A stretch of 64,000 bases of DNA from Seonamhaeicola sp. ML3 (GTDB lineage Bacteria > Bacteroidota > Bacteroidia > Flavobacteriales > Flavobacteriaceae). Both the position numbers and the translations under genes were made by a program. The notes under the pieces are model-generated. The model saw only the letters and a program-made list of their open reading frames with translations. It made no database searches and had not been told where the DNA came from. Positions 34,605-43,187 of this stretch are shown in pieces; position 1 is the first letter of the stretch; each line of letters begins with the position of its first letter. The stretch lies in assembly GCF_023273855.1 (NCBI RefSeq), contig NZ_CP096884.1:3348001-3412000 (forward strand). The letters run 5' to 3'.

Positions 34605-35139
34605 AATTTTTTAGTTTTAACAGCTCCTGTAACTTTACTTTTCCTCTAGATAATTGCGTTCTAGATGCTACTTCAGAAATATTTAAAATCTCTGATATTT
34701 CTTGATGATCATAACCTTCTATTAAATACAACATCACCACATATTGATATTTATCCGGCAGTCTATTTATAGCAAGCTTTACTTCATCTAATGTAATAGC
34801 ATCATCTACTAACCATTTGTCGTCTGTGGGAGTATCTACAACTTTTAAGTGCACATCATCTAATTCAACAAGCTGTTGCTTTTTAGATTTAATAAAGTCA
34901 ATACTCTTATTAACAACAATACGTTTTAACCAGGCACCAAAAGTAACCTCTGCCTTATATTGATCTAGTTTAGAGAAAGCTTTGATAAAAGCTTCTTGAA
35001 CCACATCTTCGGCATCATTCGCATCCTTCAAAAAACGCTTGGCAACAATATACATACCATCGCAGTACTGGTTGTACAACTGCAGTTGTGCCTTTCTGTT
35101 GTTTTGTTTACATTGTTCTATAATGTCAACTTGAAACAT
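34588..35139 (-). CDS. ECF-type RNA polymerase sigma factor
   Basis: Sigma-70 family protein of 183 residues with regions 2 and 4 only. Region 2 shows AEDVVQEAFIKAFSKLDQYK and WLKRIVVNKSIDFIK (-10 recognition); region 4 shows RLPDKYQYVVMLYLIEGYDHQEISEIL with a helix-turn-helix. It leads an operon with a membrane anti-sigma candidate and the tryptophan-repeat protein, which suggests an envelope-signal circuit. Confidence 0.9.
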   Translation of the reverse strand: MFQVDIIEQCKQNNRKAQLQLYNQYCDGMYIVAKRFLKDANDAEDVVQEAFIKAFSKLDQYKAEVTFGAWLKRIVVNKSIDFIKSKKQQLVELDDVHLKVVDTPTDDKWLVDDAITLDEVKLAINRLPDKYQYVVMLYLIEGYDHQEISEILNISEVASRTQLSRGKVKLQELLKLKNYGTGY

Positions 35140-35313
35140 GCAAATGCTACTTTTGGTTTAGGTTAGGTTTCATTCTAAAGACGACAAAAAAAATGAAGTG
35201 TTGCAAAAACTTATTTTTTTTGTGAATAAATACCAAAAGAACGTTAAAAATCGTTTGCTTTTAGTCTATTCATTGCTTTTTCAAGTATATTTATGTCGTA
35301 AAATTTTCTCTTC

Positions 35314-35871
35314 ATGAACGCCTTCTTAAAACGGACTTTGGTCATCCTTTCAATTATTGCTTTAGGTTTATTGCTTTATTCGGTTTTTGTCGAAAATATC
35401 TTTGAAAAGCGCTTGAGTCCTAAAGATACTGTAAAATTTCAGTTGAATGATTTAAGGCTAAAAGTATTCTACAACAGGCCGTTCAAGAAGGAACGCGATA
35501 TTTTTGGAGCACTTGTGCCTTTCAATAAAGTGTGGCGAACTGGAGCCAACGAAGCTACCACATTCGAGACCAATAAACCACTAGAGATAAAAGGCATGAC
35601 ATTACCTGTTGGAAAATATACCCTTTGGACGGTGCCTAAAGATTCTACTTGGAATGTCATGTTCAACTCAAAGCAATACGAATGGGGTGTAGATTCTGAA
35701 ATGAATCCGCTTTGGGACCCTAATTACGATGTGATTAATATTGAAGTACCGGTTGAAAATATTGAAGGCACCGTAGAACAATTTACCATTGCATTCGATA
35801 ATTCTACCGATAAACTCTTCTTAACCATGGCCTGGGACGATACCAAAATTGCCGTGCCTCTAAAAAATTAA
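35314..35871 (+). CDS. DUF2911 domain protein, membrane-anchored
   Basis: A 185-residue protein with an N-terminal membrane helix (about 6-26) and a periplasmic DUF2911 domain. The domain wording is good: LKVFYNRPFKKERDIFG, VPFNKVWRTGANEATTF, and LPVGKYTLWTVP. DUF2911 proteins are common in Bacteroidota and have a beta fold of unknown function. It stands 30 bases before meaB. No close partner suggests a role. Confidence 0.85.
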   Translation: MNAFLKRTLVILSIIALGLLLYSVFVENIFEKRLSPKDTVKFQLNDLRLKVFYNRPFKKERDIFGALVPFNKVWRTGANEATTFETNKPLEIKGMTLPVGKYTLWTVPKDSTWNVMFNSKQYEWGVDSEMNPLWDPNYDVINIEVPVENIEGTVEQFTIAFDNSTDKLFLTMAWDDTKIAVPLKN

Positions 35872-35901
35872 GTTTATCTTAGTAGAAACCCTTGCAAACG
35901 C

Positions 35902-36972
35902 GTGGCAAAATCAAAGAAATCAGCACTTCAAACAGCAAAAGGTGTTTCTTCTCCCGAAATTACCAACAAAGATTCTATACAGTATTTAAAAAAAAGAAGA
36001 CGCTCTAAAATTGATATAAACGAGCTAGTAAGTGCAATCCTAACTCAAGATATTACAGCGTTAAGCAAAGCTATAACCCTTATAGAAAGTAAGAAACCTA
36101 AACATTTAGACCTCGCCAATGCACTAATAAAAACCTGTTTACCATACGCTAATAATTCTGTAAGGATTGGTATTACAGGTGTACCTGGAGTTGGCAAAAG
36201 CACTTTTATAGAAGCATTTGGCAACCACCTCCTAAGCCTTGGAAAGCGGGTGGCCGTTTTAGCTGTAGACCCTAGCAGTTCGCTAACCAAAGGCAGCATA
36301 CTTGGCGATAAAACCAGGATGGTCAATTTGGCAAAAAACGAAAATGTATTTATACGCCCTTCTGCTTCTGGAGACACTTTAGGCGGTGTGGCTCGAAAAA
36401 CAAGGGAAACGATAACGCTTTGTGAAGCAGCAGGTTTTGATGTTATTTTAATTGAAACTGTAGGTGTCGGACAATCTGAAATCACCGTACATAGTATGGT
36501 AGACTTCTTTTTATTATTGAAACTTGCCGGTGCAGGAGATGAATTGCAAGGCATTAAACGTGGTATTATTGAAATGGCAGATGCCATAATCATAAACAAA
36601 GCAGATGGTGGTAATATTGAAGCGGCCAATATTGCAAAAACCGAGTTTAACAAAGCGCTTCACCTCTACCCCGAAAAAAAATCGAATTGGCTACCAAAAG
36701 TTAGTGTTTGTAGTGCTACTGAAAATAACGGTATTGAGGCCATTTGGGGTATGATTTTAGAATACCTGGATATTACCTCAAAAAACAACCATTTCAATAA
36801 CAAACGAAACGAACAAGATAAGTTTTGGTTACTACAGACTGTGGAGGAAAAATTGAAGTCTAGTTTTTTTAATCAGGAGAAAATTAAAACCGAACTAAAA
36901 AAGCAACTGGAGCTATTAGAACATAACAAAACAACCCCGTTTGCTGCAGCAGATTATTTACTGAGTCTTTAA
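35902..36972 (+). CDS. meaB: Methylmalonyl-CoA mutase-associated GTPase MeaB
   Basis: G3E-type GTPase of 356 residues that loads and protects the B12 cofactor of methylmalonyl-CoA mutase. The P-loop GVPGVGKS is at 93-100, followed by AVDPSSSLTKGSILGDKTRM, the switch-like RPSASGDTLGGVA, ETVGVGQSE, and the specificity motif NKADGG. It uses a GTG start at 35902. The mutase genes are not in the window. The N-terminal 40 residues are a basic extension. Confidence 0.93.
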   Translation: MAKSKKSALQTAKGVSSPEITNKDSIQYLKKRRRSKIDINELVSAILTQDITALSKAITLIESKKPKHLDLANALIKTCLPYANNSVRIGITGVPGVGKSTFIEAFGNHLLSLGKRVAVLAVDPSSSLTKGSILGDKTRMVNLAKNENVFIRPSASGDTLGGVARKTRETITLCEAAGFDVILIETVGVGQSEITVHSMVDFFLLLKLAGAGDELQGIKRGIIEMADAIIINKADGGNIEAANIAKTEFNKALHLYPEKKSNWLPKVSVCSATENNGIEAIWGMILEYLDITSKNNHFNNKRNEQDKFWLLQTVEEKLKSSFFNQEKIKTELKKQLELLEHNKTTPFAAADYLLSL

Positions 36973-36998
36973 TTGCTAACGCTTAAATCGTAAAAATT

Positions 36999-37412
36999 AT
37001 GGCCAAAAAAAATTGGATTGAAAAAAGAGATGTAGATAAATCCTTTATCGTAAAAACAACCGACAAAAGATTTGCAGATATTCCAGAAGGAAGTAAAATG
37101 CTTATTGCTACTCCCAAGATAATCGATGCCTATGTAAAATGCATCCCTTTTGGACAAAAGGGCGATTTAGCTACTATGAGAAATGATTTAGCGATTGAAT
37201 ACCAAGCAGATAAAACCTGTCCGGTAACAGCAAGTATTTTTCTTAGAATAGTCTCTGAAGCTGCTTTTGAAGAATTAAAATCTGGAAAAGATAGTGATGA
37301 TGTTACTCCGTTTTGGCGAATTGTAGACCCAAAATCCAAATTAGCGGGCAAATTAGAATGTGGTATAGATTTTATTGTTGAAAAGAGAACTAACGAAGGT
37401 ATTCAAGATTAG
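36999..37412 (+). CDS. MGMT-like (alkyltransferase-like) protein lacking the catalytic Cys
   Basis: A 137-residue cytosolic protein. The middle part (LIATPKIIDAYVKCIPFGQKG... then TCPVTASIFLRIVSEAA) looks like the DNA-binding helix-turn-helix domain of O6-alkylguanine transferases. Where the enzymes have PCHR, this protein has PFWR (residues 104-107), so the methyl-accepting Cys is replaced by Phe. That fits the annotated group of MGMT-family proteins without transferase activity. It follows meaB by 26 bases. Assignment rests on wording, not on a search. Confidence 0.6.
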   Translation: MAKKNWIEKRDVDKSFIVKTTDKRFADIPEGSKMLIATPKIIDAYVKCIPFGQKGDLATMRNDLAIEYQADKTCPVTASIFLRIVSEAAFEELKSGKDSDDVTPFWRIVDPKSKLAGKLECGIDFIVEKRTNEGIQD

Positions 37413-37438
37413 TCTACCAAGTATTTAAATAAAAAGAA

Positions 37439-37446
37439 TACTTTTG
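37439..37446 (+). promoter_or_regulatory. -7 promoter box of the glycosyltransferase operon
   Basis: TACTTTTG matches TAnnTTTG and ends 22 bases before ATG 37469. No TTG at the -33 spacing was found. Confidence 0.5.
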
Positions 37447-37468
37447 CAGCAATTAATTTTTCTTATTG

Positions 37469-38182
37469 ATGGCCTACCAGTTTACCATTGTAATTCCGGT
37501 TTATAATGAAGAAGACAATTTAGAGCGTGTTGAACAAGAACTTGCTGCATTTACGAAAATTTCGAAAAAGCGTACTTGTATCTTATTCGTTAACGATGGC
37601 TCTAAAGATAATAGTCAAAGTTTAATCGAAACCATTTGTAAACGCAATGATAACTTCAGTTATATACTTTTTAAAGAGAATAGAGGTTTAAGTGCTGCCA
37701 TAAAAGCTGGTTTTGATGAAACCAAAACCGAATTGGTTGGGTATATAGATTCTGATTTACAGACCAATCCAGAAGATTTCAACCTTTTATTGGAACATAT
37801 TGGCGAATACGATTTGGTTACTGGCGTGCGTGCCGACCGAAAAGATTCTTTCGTAAAAAATATGTCCTCAAAGATTGCCAACGGCATAAGAAGGGCGTTT
37901 ACACACGATGGTATGGACGATACCGGATGCCCATTAAAAGTCATAAAAACCGAATTTGCGCAACGCATCCCTATGTTTAGAGGATTACATCGGTTTTTAC
38001 CTGCCATGATTTTACTTCAAAACGGCAAAATCATTCAAATTCCTGTGAGGCATTATCCTAGAATAGCTGGTCAGGCAAATTTTGGGTTATGGAATAGGTT
38101 ACTTGGTCCGTTAAGCGATTGTTTTGCTTATTTATGGATGAAACGCAAATACATTAATTACGAAATTTCCAAACGAGGTTAA
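37469..38182 (+). CDS. Family 2 glycosyltransferase (polyprenyl-phosphate sugar synthase type)
   Basis: Inner-face transferase of 237 residues, GT-A fold. It has VIPVYNEEDNLERV near the start, NDGSKDNS, the metal-binding YIDSDLQTNPED, and the acceptor motif RADRKDSFVK seen in dolichyl/undecaprenyl-phosphate mannose or glucose synthases. There are no C-terminal membrane helices, so it resembles the DPM1/short ArnC type. It leads a three-gene overlap chain with a LAB_N protein and a GT39 transferase, the usual supply of lipid-linked sugar to a periplasmic transferase. Start ATG 37469. Confidence 0.88.
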   Translation: MAYQFTIVIPVYNEEDNLERVEQELAAFTKISKKRTCILFVNDGSKDNSQSLIETICKRNDNFSYILFKENRGLSAAIKAGFDETKTELVGYIDSDLQTNPEDFNLLLEHIGEYDLVTGVRADRKDSFVKNMSSKIANGIRRAFTHDGMDDTGCPLKVIKTEFAQRIPMFRGLHRFLPAMILLQNGKIIQIPVRHYPRIAGQANFGLWNRLLGPLSDCFAYLWMKRKYINYEISKRG

Positions 38183-38802
38183 TGAGCAATTGGATTGTTT
38201 ATAGTATCGGGTTTATAGCTCAAATTTTATTTTCCTCTAGACTGATTATCCAGTGGATAACTTCTGAAAAGCAAAAAAAGGTAATAACGCCTTCTATTTT
38301 TTGGATACTGAGTTTAATTGCTTCTTTCTTACTGTTTATTTATGGTTATCTACGAGCCGATTTTGCCATTATGCTGGGGCAATCGCTCACCTATTTTATA
38401 TACATACGTAATCTTCATTTACAGAAACAATGGGGTAAATTACCTGTAATTGTTCGTTCTATTTTAATAGTTACACCCATTGCTATTGTCTTTTATTATT
38501 ACAACAATAATATCATAGACCGGGATTTACTGTTTAAGAACGAAGCCATCCCAAACTGGTTGTTATGGTTGGGTATAATTTCGCAAGTGGTATTTACTCT
38601 GCGTTTTGTTTACCAATGGATTTATTCTGAAGCTAAAAAGCAATCTAGTCTACCTTTAGGCTTCTGGTTTCTTAGTTTAACAGGTTCTGCCTTGATTTTA
38701 ATATATGCCATATACAGAAAAGACCCTGTACTTTTGCTTGGTCATGTTTTAGGATCCATTATTTACTTTAGAAATATTGTTTTACATTATAAAGCAAAAT
38801 GA
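38182..38802 (+). CDS. Duplicated LAB_N membrane protein
   Basis: Polytopic membrane protein of 206 residues made of two copies of the lipid-A-disaccharide synthase N-terminal-like domain. Copy one is about residues 3-80 (SRLIIQWITSEKQKK... IYIRNLHL), copy two about 122-203 (LRFVYQWIYSEAKKQ... IYFRNIVL). Each copy gives about three helices. LAB_N proteins are thought to help move or present lipid substrates; exact role unknown. The ATG overlaps the previous stop (TAATG) and its own stop overlaps the next gene by 4 bases. Confidence 0.85.
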   Translation: MSNWIVYSIGFIAQILFSSRLIIQWITSEKQKKVITPSIFWILSLIASFLLFIYGYLRADFAIMLGQSLTYFIYIRNLHLQKQWGKLPVIVRSILIVTPIAIVFYYYNNNIIDRDLLFKNEAIPNWLLWLGIISQVVFTLRFVYQWIYSEAKKQSSLPLGFWFLSLTGSALILIYAIYRKDPVLLLGHVLGSIIYFRNIVLHYKAK

Positions 38803-40406
38803 TAAAACGCTTAGAAAAATATCCAATCCTCACCATTATTATAACGGTAGTTTTAATTCTTCTTCCGTGTTTTAATTACTTGGACATAACCATAATGGAA
38901 GCGCGTAATTTCATTACGGCCCGCGAAATGATAAATGATGGTAACTGGCTACTCACTACCATGAACGGAGAGCCTCGCTATCAAAAGCCTCCATTACCAA
39001 CATGGTTAGCAGCGCTATCTGCACTTGTTTTTGGCACCAAATCCCTCCTAGCCTTCAGGTTACCTGCTATTCTAATGGTTATTATCATGGGAATTAGCAA
39101 TTATCTGTTAACTCTAAAACTGATAAATAATAAAAATAAGGCTTTAATAAATGCATTAATAACTATTACATCCTTTTATGTAATTGGTATCGTTATTGAA
39201 GCACCTTGGGATATTTTTACCCATGGTTTTATGCTATTTGGGCTGTATAATCTGTTTTTGCTTTTTGAAAAATCTAATAATTACTGGAAGCACACACTAT
39301 TATCCGGCGTTTTTATAGGACTTTCTATTTTAAGCAAAGGCCCGGTTTCATTATATGTGCTGTTCCTTCCTTTCTTGATAGCCTATGGATTAACCTACAA
39401 ATACAAGAATTTTAAAGTAAAAATATTTTCGATATTCTCTTTACTAATTTTGGCTATTAGTATTGGTGGTTGGTGGTATCTATATGTTCGTTTAGAAGAT
39501 CCAGAAACATTTTTAGCCATAGCTAACAAAGAGACGGGAAACTGGTCTAGTTACAATGTAAGGCCATTTTATTACTACTGGAGCTTTTTTACTCAAAGTG
39601 GACTATGGACCATTCCTGCATTTATTAGTTTACTCTATCCCTACTTAAAGACAAGAGTATCTAACTTAAAGGCTTATAAATTTACATTGTTATGGACTGT
39701 TGCAGCTGTAGTTTTACTCTCTGTTATTCCAGAAAAAAAATCCAGGTATTTAATGCCTGTATTAATTCCTTTGGCACTTAACATTGGCTCTTATATTGAA
39801 TACCTTATTAAAAATTTCAAACAGATAAGAGACAAACGAGAAACTATTCCTGTATACTTCAATTTTGGTTTAATTGCCTCTATTGGTATACTGTTTCCGG
39901 TTCTAGGGTTCTTTTTAGGGTCTTATTTAAAGGGACAGATTCTGTTTTGGTTTATATTAAGCACTCTGTTTTTACTTGTAATTGGCGTCTCTATGCTAAT
40001 TCACCTAAAGCGTAAATCATTAAAACAAGTATTTTATCTCTCGGTTGCTTTGGTCGCTTCAATATGTGTGTTTGCTTTGCCTATGTCACGAATTCAGAAC
40101 CCAAGTCACTATAATCCTATTAAAAAAACAAATAATGCTATTAAAGTTTATTCTTTAGGTTACGTTTCCCCAGAAATGATTTGGTTGTACGGTGATAAAA
40201 TAGAAAGCTATAACCACGACAAAGCAATAAGAGAAAAAACCTTTGGCCTTCTAACAAACGAGCTTTCTGAAAAAGATAAAAAACACCTAGAAACCAAATA
40301 CACTCTAGAGCATATTGACACTTACGATCTCAATAAAACCGAAACATCATCAAGGAAATATAGAAGTAGACTGAAAAACGATTACTTTATCCTTACGAAG
40401 CGATAA
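38799..40406 (+). CDS. ArnT-like GT39 family glycosyltransferase
   Basis: Large membrane transferase of 535 residues with about 11-12 helices and a C-terminal periplasmic tail. The first periplasmic loop has EARNFITAREMI and YQKPPLPTWLAAL, the counterparts of the acidic and KPP motifs of ArnT/PMT enzymes. It would take a sugar from a polyprenyl phosphate, probably that made by the GT2 two genes upstream, and place it on lipid A or a protein in the periplasm. Family is clear; the acceptor is inference. It overlaps the convergent PAP2 gene by 14 bases. Confidence 0.85.
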   Translation: MIKRLEKYPILTIIITVVLILLPCFNYLDITIMEARNFITAREMINDGNWLLTTMNGEPRYQKPPLPTWLAALSALVFGTKSLLAFRLPAILMVIIMGISNYLLTLKLINNKNKALINALITITSFYVIGIVIEAPWDIFTHGFMLFGLYNLFLLFEKSNNYWKHTLLSGVFIGLSILSKGPVSLYVLFLPFLIAYGLTYKYKNFKVKIFSIFSLLILAISIGGWWYLYVRLEDPETFLAIANKETGNWSSYNVRPFYYYWSFFTQSGLWTIPAFISLLYPYLKTRVSNLKAYKFTLLWTVAAVVLLSVIPEKKSRYLMPVLIPLALNIGSYIEYLIKNFKQIRDKRETIPVYFNFGLIASIGILFPVLGFFLGSYLKGQILFWFILSTLFLLVIGVSMLIHLKRKSLKQVFYLSVALVASICVFALPMSRIQNPSHYNPIKKTNNAIKVYSLGYVSPEMIWLYGDKIESYNHDKAIREKTFGLLTNELSEKDKKHLETKYTLEHIDTYDLNKTETSSRKYRSRLKNDYFILTKR

Positions 40407-40965
40407 ACTTCTGCATTGCATATTTCCCTAATTTATAGAAGATATACCCTGAAAACACTCCAAACGTTAGTCCGCAGACAATATCAGCAGGATAGTGTAC
40501 ACCGAGATAAATCCTACTGTAAGCTATAATAAGACTAACAACAATTAGAACATAAATAAGTCTCTTGTAGTAATTTTTAAGTAACAATCCGCCAAAAATA
40601 GCAATCGCCATAGAATTGGAAGAATGCCCTGAGAAGAAGCCATATTTACCACAACGCACTGCAATAAAACGCATTTGATCTATTAAATCTTGCTCACCAC
40701 AAGGTCTTGGTCTGGCAAAACCTCTTTTAAATACGTTAGTAATCTGATCTGTAAACGTAATCATTAAGGCAGCCGTTACTATTAAAATCAATACAGCTTT
40801 CCACCCAAACTTTCTTTGGAATAAAAACAATAGCAACACACCCAAACATGGCCCAAAAATCCATTTATTGGTAATTCCGAGCCAAAGCCAATCCCAAGAT
40901 TCAGTTCCTAAGTTGTTTAGATAAAGGAATAACTCGGTATCGTAAGCTAAAATCTTTTCAAGCAT
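40393..40965 (-). CDS. PAP2-family membrane phosphatase
   Basis: Six-helix lipid phosphatase of 190 residues with all three active-site motifs: K80-x6-RP (KRGFARPRP), SGH at 112-114, and SR-x5-H-x3-D at 150-161. Such enzymes act on undecaprenyl diphosphate, phosphatidylglycerol phosphate or lipid A phosphates. It ends inside the GT39 gene on the other strand and may belong to the same envelope module, for example as a lipid A phosphatase, but this is inference. Confidence 0.88.
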   Translation of the reverse strand: MLEKILAYDTELFLYLNNLGTESWDWLWLGITNKWIFGPCLGVLLLFLFQRKFGWKAVLILIVTAALMITFTDQITNVFKRGFARPRPCGEQDLIDQMRFIAVRCGKYGFFSGHSSNSMAIAIFGGLLLKNYYKRLIYVLIVVSLIIAYSRIYLGVHYPADIVCGLTFGVFSGYIFYKLGKYAMQKFIAS

Positions 40966-40985
40966 ATTTAAATAGTTTCAGGATT

Positions 40986-41213
40986 TTATTCTTCGTATCC
41001 AGCTATCTCATTGTCATAGAACTCTGTAGCTAGTTTAATGGCATTTTCGGTTTCGGTTTCCAGTTCCTTTTGGTCTTCGGCATCAAAGTCCTCAAACCAT
41101 TCCACGTCATCGTTTTCTAGGTTGATAATAAACCTAGGAAATTCAGTATGAATAACATAGATAGCATTAGGAAATTCAGAATTATCGCCTAGAATGAATT
41201 TTGGAAGCGTCAT
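40986..41213 (-). CDS. Small acidic hypothetical protein
   Basis: A 75-residue soluble acidic protein starting MTLPKFILGDNSEFPN. It holds a short sheet (NAIYVIHTEFPRFIINLEND) and an acidic helix (FDAEDQKELETETENAI). I do not recognise a named family. It lies 20 bases upstream of the PAP2 gene on the same strand. An earlier in-frame start at 41237 overlaps the previous gene by 8 bases; ATG 41213 is preferred because the text before it is short and basic. Confidence 0.65.
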   Translation of the reverse strand: MTLPKFILGDNSEFPNAIYVIHTEFPRFIINLENDDVEWFEDFDAEDQKELETETENAIKLATEFYDNEIAGYEE

Positions 41214-41229
41214 TTTTGTTTTTTTTCTA

Positions 41230-41676
41230 TTAATCACATTTATTCAAAGGTAAAGTCTTCTTTTTAAACTTTAAAAATACCTTATCAAATTTTTTATCGA
41301 CTATCATGTCTTTATCACCATCCCCAATTACAAAACTAATTTTTGTCATCCATCGTTTAGACACATTAGAATTGTTTGATTCAATCTCTTGGGTATCAGA
41401 TAAGAATATGGTTTCATTATCTCCTGAAAGAAAGGTTAAACTACCCCTTTTAAAGGTCTTGATATTAGTTGCACTCAATACGGTAACATCAAGAAACTCA
41501 TAATTAGCTAAATTTTGAAATGAAACGAAAAGCTGTCCGTATTCCGATTCTGCAATCTTATTGCCTTTTATATTAGATATCAGATTTTCAGTAAAAGTAT
41601 CTACATGTGTCCTTTCCATAGCCCTAATGTTTCCAAAAGCTGCTAAAACTTTATCAATTGACCTCAGTAAACTCAT
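41230..41676 (-). CDS. Hypothetical protein, 148 aa
   Basis: Soluble protein, no signal peptide. A short N-terminal helix (LRSIDKVLAAFGNIR) leads into alternating strands with LTFLSGDNETIFLSDTQEIESNN, and a basic C-terminus. Not recognised. It follows the MATE gene by 4 bases, so it is probably co-transcribed. Codon use matches neighbours. Confidence 0.62.
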   Translation of the reverse strand: MSLLRSIDKVLAAFGNIRAMERTHVDTFTENLISNIKGNKIAESEYGQLFVSFQNLANYEFLDVTVLSATNIKTFKRGSLTFLSGDNETIFLSDTQEIESNNSNVSKRWMTKISFVIGDGDKDMIVDKKFDKVFLKFKKKTLPLNKCD

Positions 41677-41680
41677 AAAA

Positions 41681-43054
41681 TTAGGTTCGATTAATTAGTT
41701 TTTTTGTTAAATAATGAAACCGAATATACAATAAAATGGCTGCTGTAGAAAGTCCAGCCAATAAGCCAAACCAAATCCCAAGACTGCCATAGGTTTCTGA
41801 CTTACCTAAAAACCAACTCACAGGAAAACCAACTAACCAATATGAAATAAATGTAATAAGTGTTGGAATCTTAACATCCTGTAAACCTCTTAATGCTCCT
41901 AGTACAATGACCTGAATGCTATCACTAATTTGGAAAACTGCAGCTACCAAAAGAAGTTTTGAGGCAATGGCTACCACTTCGGTATTATCTGCTAGATTCT
42001 TGACATCATTAAAATCTACATATAGTTTGGGCAAAACACTATGAAATGCATAGAAAAGAATTGCAAATACGAACGCTAATAAAGTTCCCATTAAAAATAA
42101 AGAAAATGCTATCCTGCGAAGTTCACTGTACTTTTTCAACCCTTTTTGATTACCTACTCTTACCATAGAAGCGACGCTAAGGCCCATAGCCACCATAAAA
42201 GTCATTGAGGAAAGATTTAGCGCTATTTGATTTGCTGCCTGTGGATTTTTACCAAGTAACCCACTTAACCAAATGGCTGCGGTAAAAATAGCCACTTCAA
42301 ATAGCATTTGCATCGCACTTGGTGCTCCTAAACTCAATACCTTTTTGATCATGGATTTTTCAAGTACAAGTAATTTTATTTTAGTTACGTAAGCCCGAGA
42401 CTTATCTCTACCTTTTAGCAAATACCAAAGATAAATTACCATAACACATCTTGAAATCATAGTACCATAAGCAGCACCCACGATTCCTAATTTTGGAAAC
42501 CCAAACATTCCAAAAATCAATACATAATTCAATAAAACATTAATTATATTAGCGACAAGTGTAGCATACATGGGGTATTTTGTCATTGAAAGCCCATCTG
42601 CAAACTGCTTAAAAGCCTGAAAAACGACTAGAGGTATTAAAGAAATAGCTACTAAATTAAGATAAGGCATTGCTAGTTCCACAACCTCTACAGGCTGTTT
42701 CATAAAATACATAAGTGGCTTAGCACAATACACCAACAAGAAGAGCGATATACCTAACACCGTACATAAAAACAAACCATGCTTAAAAGACGATTTCCCC
42801 TTTTGAAAATTGTCTTCTCCATCGGCTTCTGCCACTAATGGTGTTAAGGCCGTTGAAAAACCAATACCAATAGACATTGCAATAAACATAAAACTATTAC
42901 CCAAAGAAACGGCGGCTAACTCAGCAGTTCCCAGTTGGCCAACCATTATGTTATCTACAAAACCAACAAAGGTATGCCCTAACATACCTAACATGACAGG
43001 GGCAGCCAATTGCCAATTGTATTTAAACTCTTTGGTATAGCTTTTAATATGCAT
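41681..43054 (-). CDS. MATE family efflux transporter, NorM-like
   Basis: Polytopic membrane antiporter of 457 residues with about 12 helices. The first helix has LAAPVMLGMLGHTFVGFVDNIMVGQLG, the NorM wording, and the second half has SAMQMLFEVAIFTAAIWLSG. Probably exports toxic cations using Na+ or H+. It begins 4 bases before the hypothetical gene 41230-41676. ATG 43054 is preferred over the frame start at 43075; a TAnnTTTG box lies 5 bases upstream of that ATG, which makes the message leaderless or nearly so. Confidence 0.9.
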   Translation of the reverse strand: MHIKSYTKEFKYNWQLAAPVMLGMLGHTFVGFVDNIMVGQLGTAELAAVSLGNSFMFIAMSIGIGFSTALTPLVAEADGEDNFQKGKSSFKHGLFLCTVLGISLFLLVYCAKPLMYFMKQPVEVVELAMPYLNLVAISLIPLVVFQAFKQFADGLSMTKYPMYATLVANIINVLLNYVLIFGMFGFPKLGIVGAAYGTMISRCVMVIYLWYLLKGRDKSRAYVTKIKLLVLEKSMIKKVLSLGAPSAMQMLFEVAIFTAAIWLSGLLGKNPQAANQIALNLSSMTFMVAMGLSVASMVRVGNQKGLKKYSELRRIAFSLFLMGTLLAFVFAILFYAFHSVLPKLYVDFNDVKNLADNTEVVAIASKLLLVAAVFQISDSIQVIVLGALRGLQDVKIPTLITFISYWLVGFPVSWFLGKSETYGSLGIWFGLLAGLSTAAILLYIRFHYLTKKLINRT

Positions 43055-43058
43055 TACA

Positions 43059-43066
43059 CAAAGGTA
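43059..43066 (-). promoter_or_regulatory. -7 promoter box of the second MATE gene
   Basis: On the minus strand TACCTTTG matches TAnnTTTG and ends 4 bases before ATG 43054. No TTG lies 17-23 bases upstream. Confidence 0.45.
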
Positions 43067-43187
43067 ACCTTTCAATAGTTATTAAAACGTCATGGAAACT
43101 AACATATAGGTCTCAAAACCTATGAAATATGTTGATAACTTGAAGTAACTTTCAGATTTTGAAGCATTTATTTTTTTAATTTTGTTT

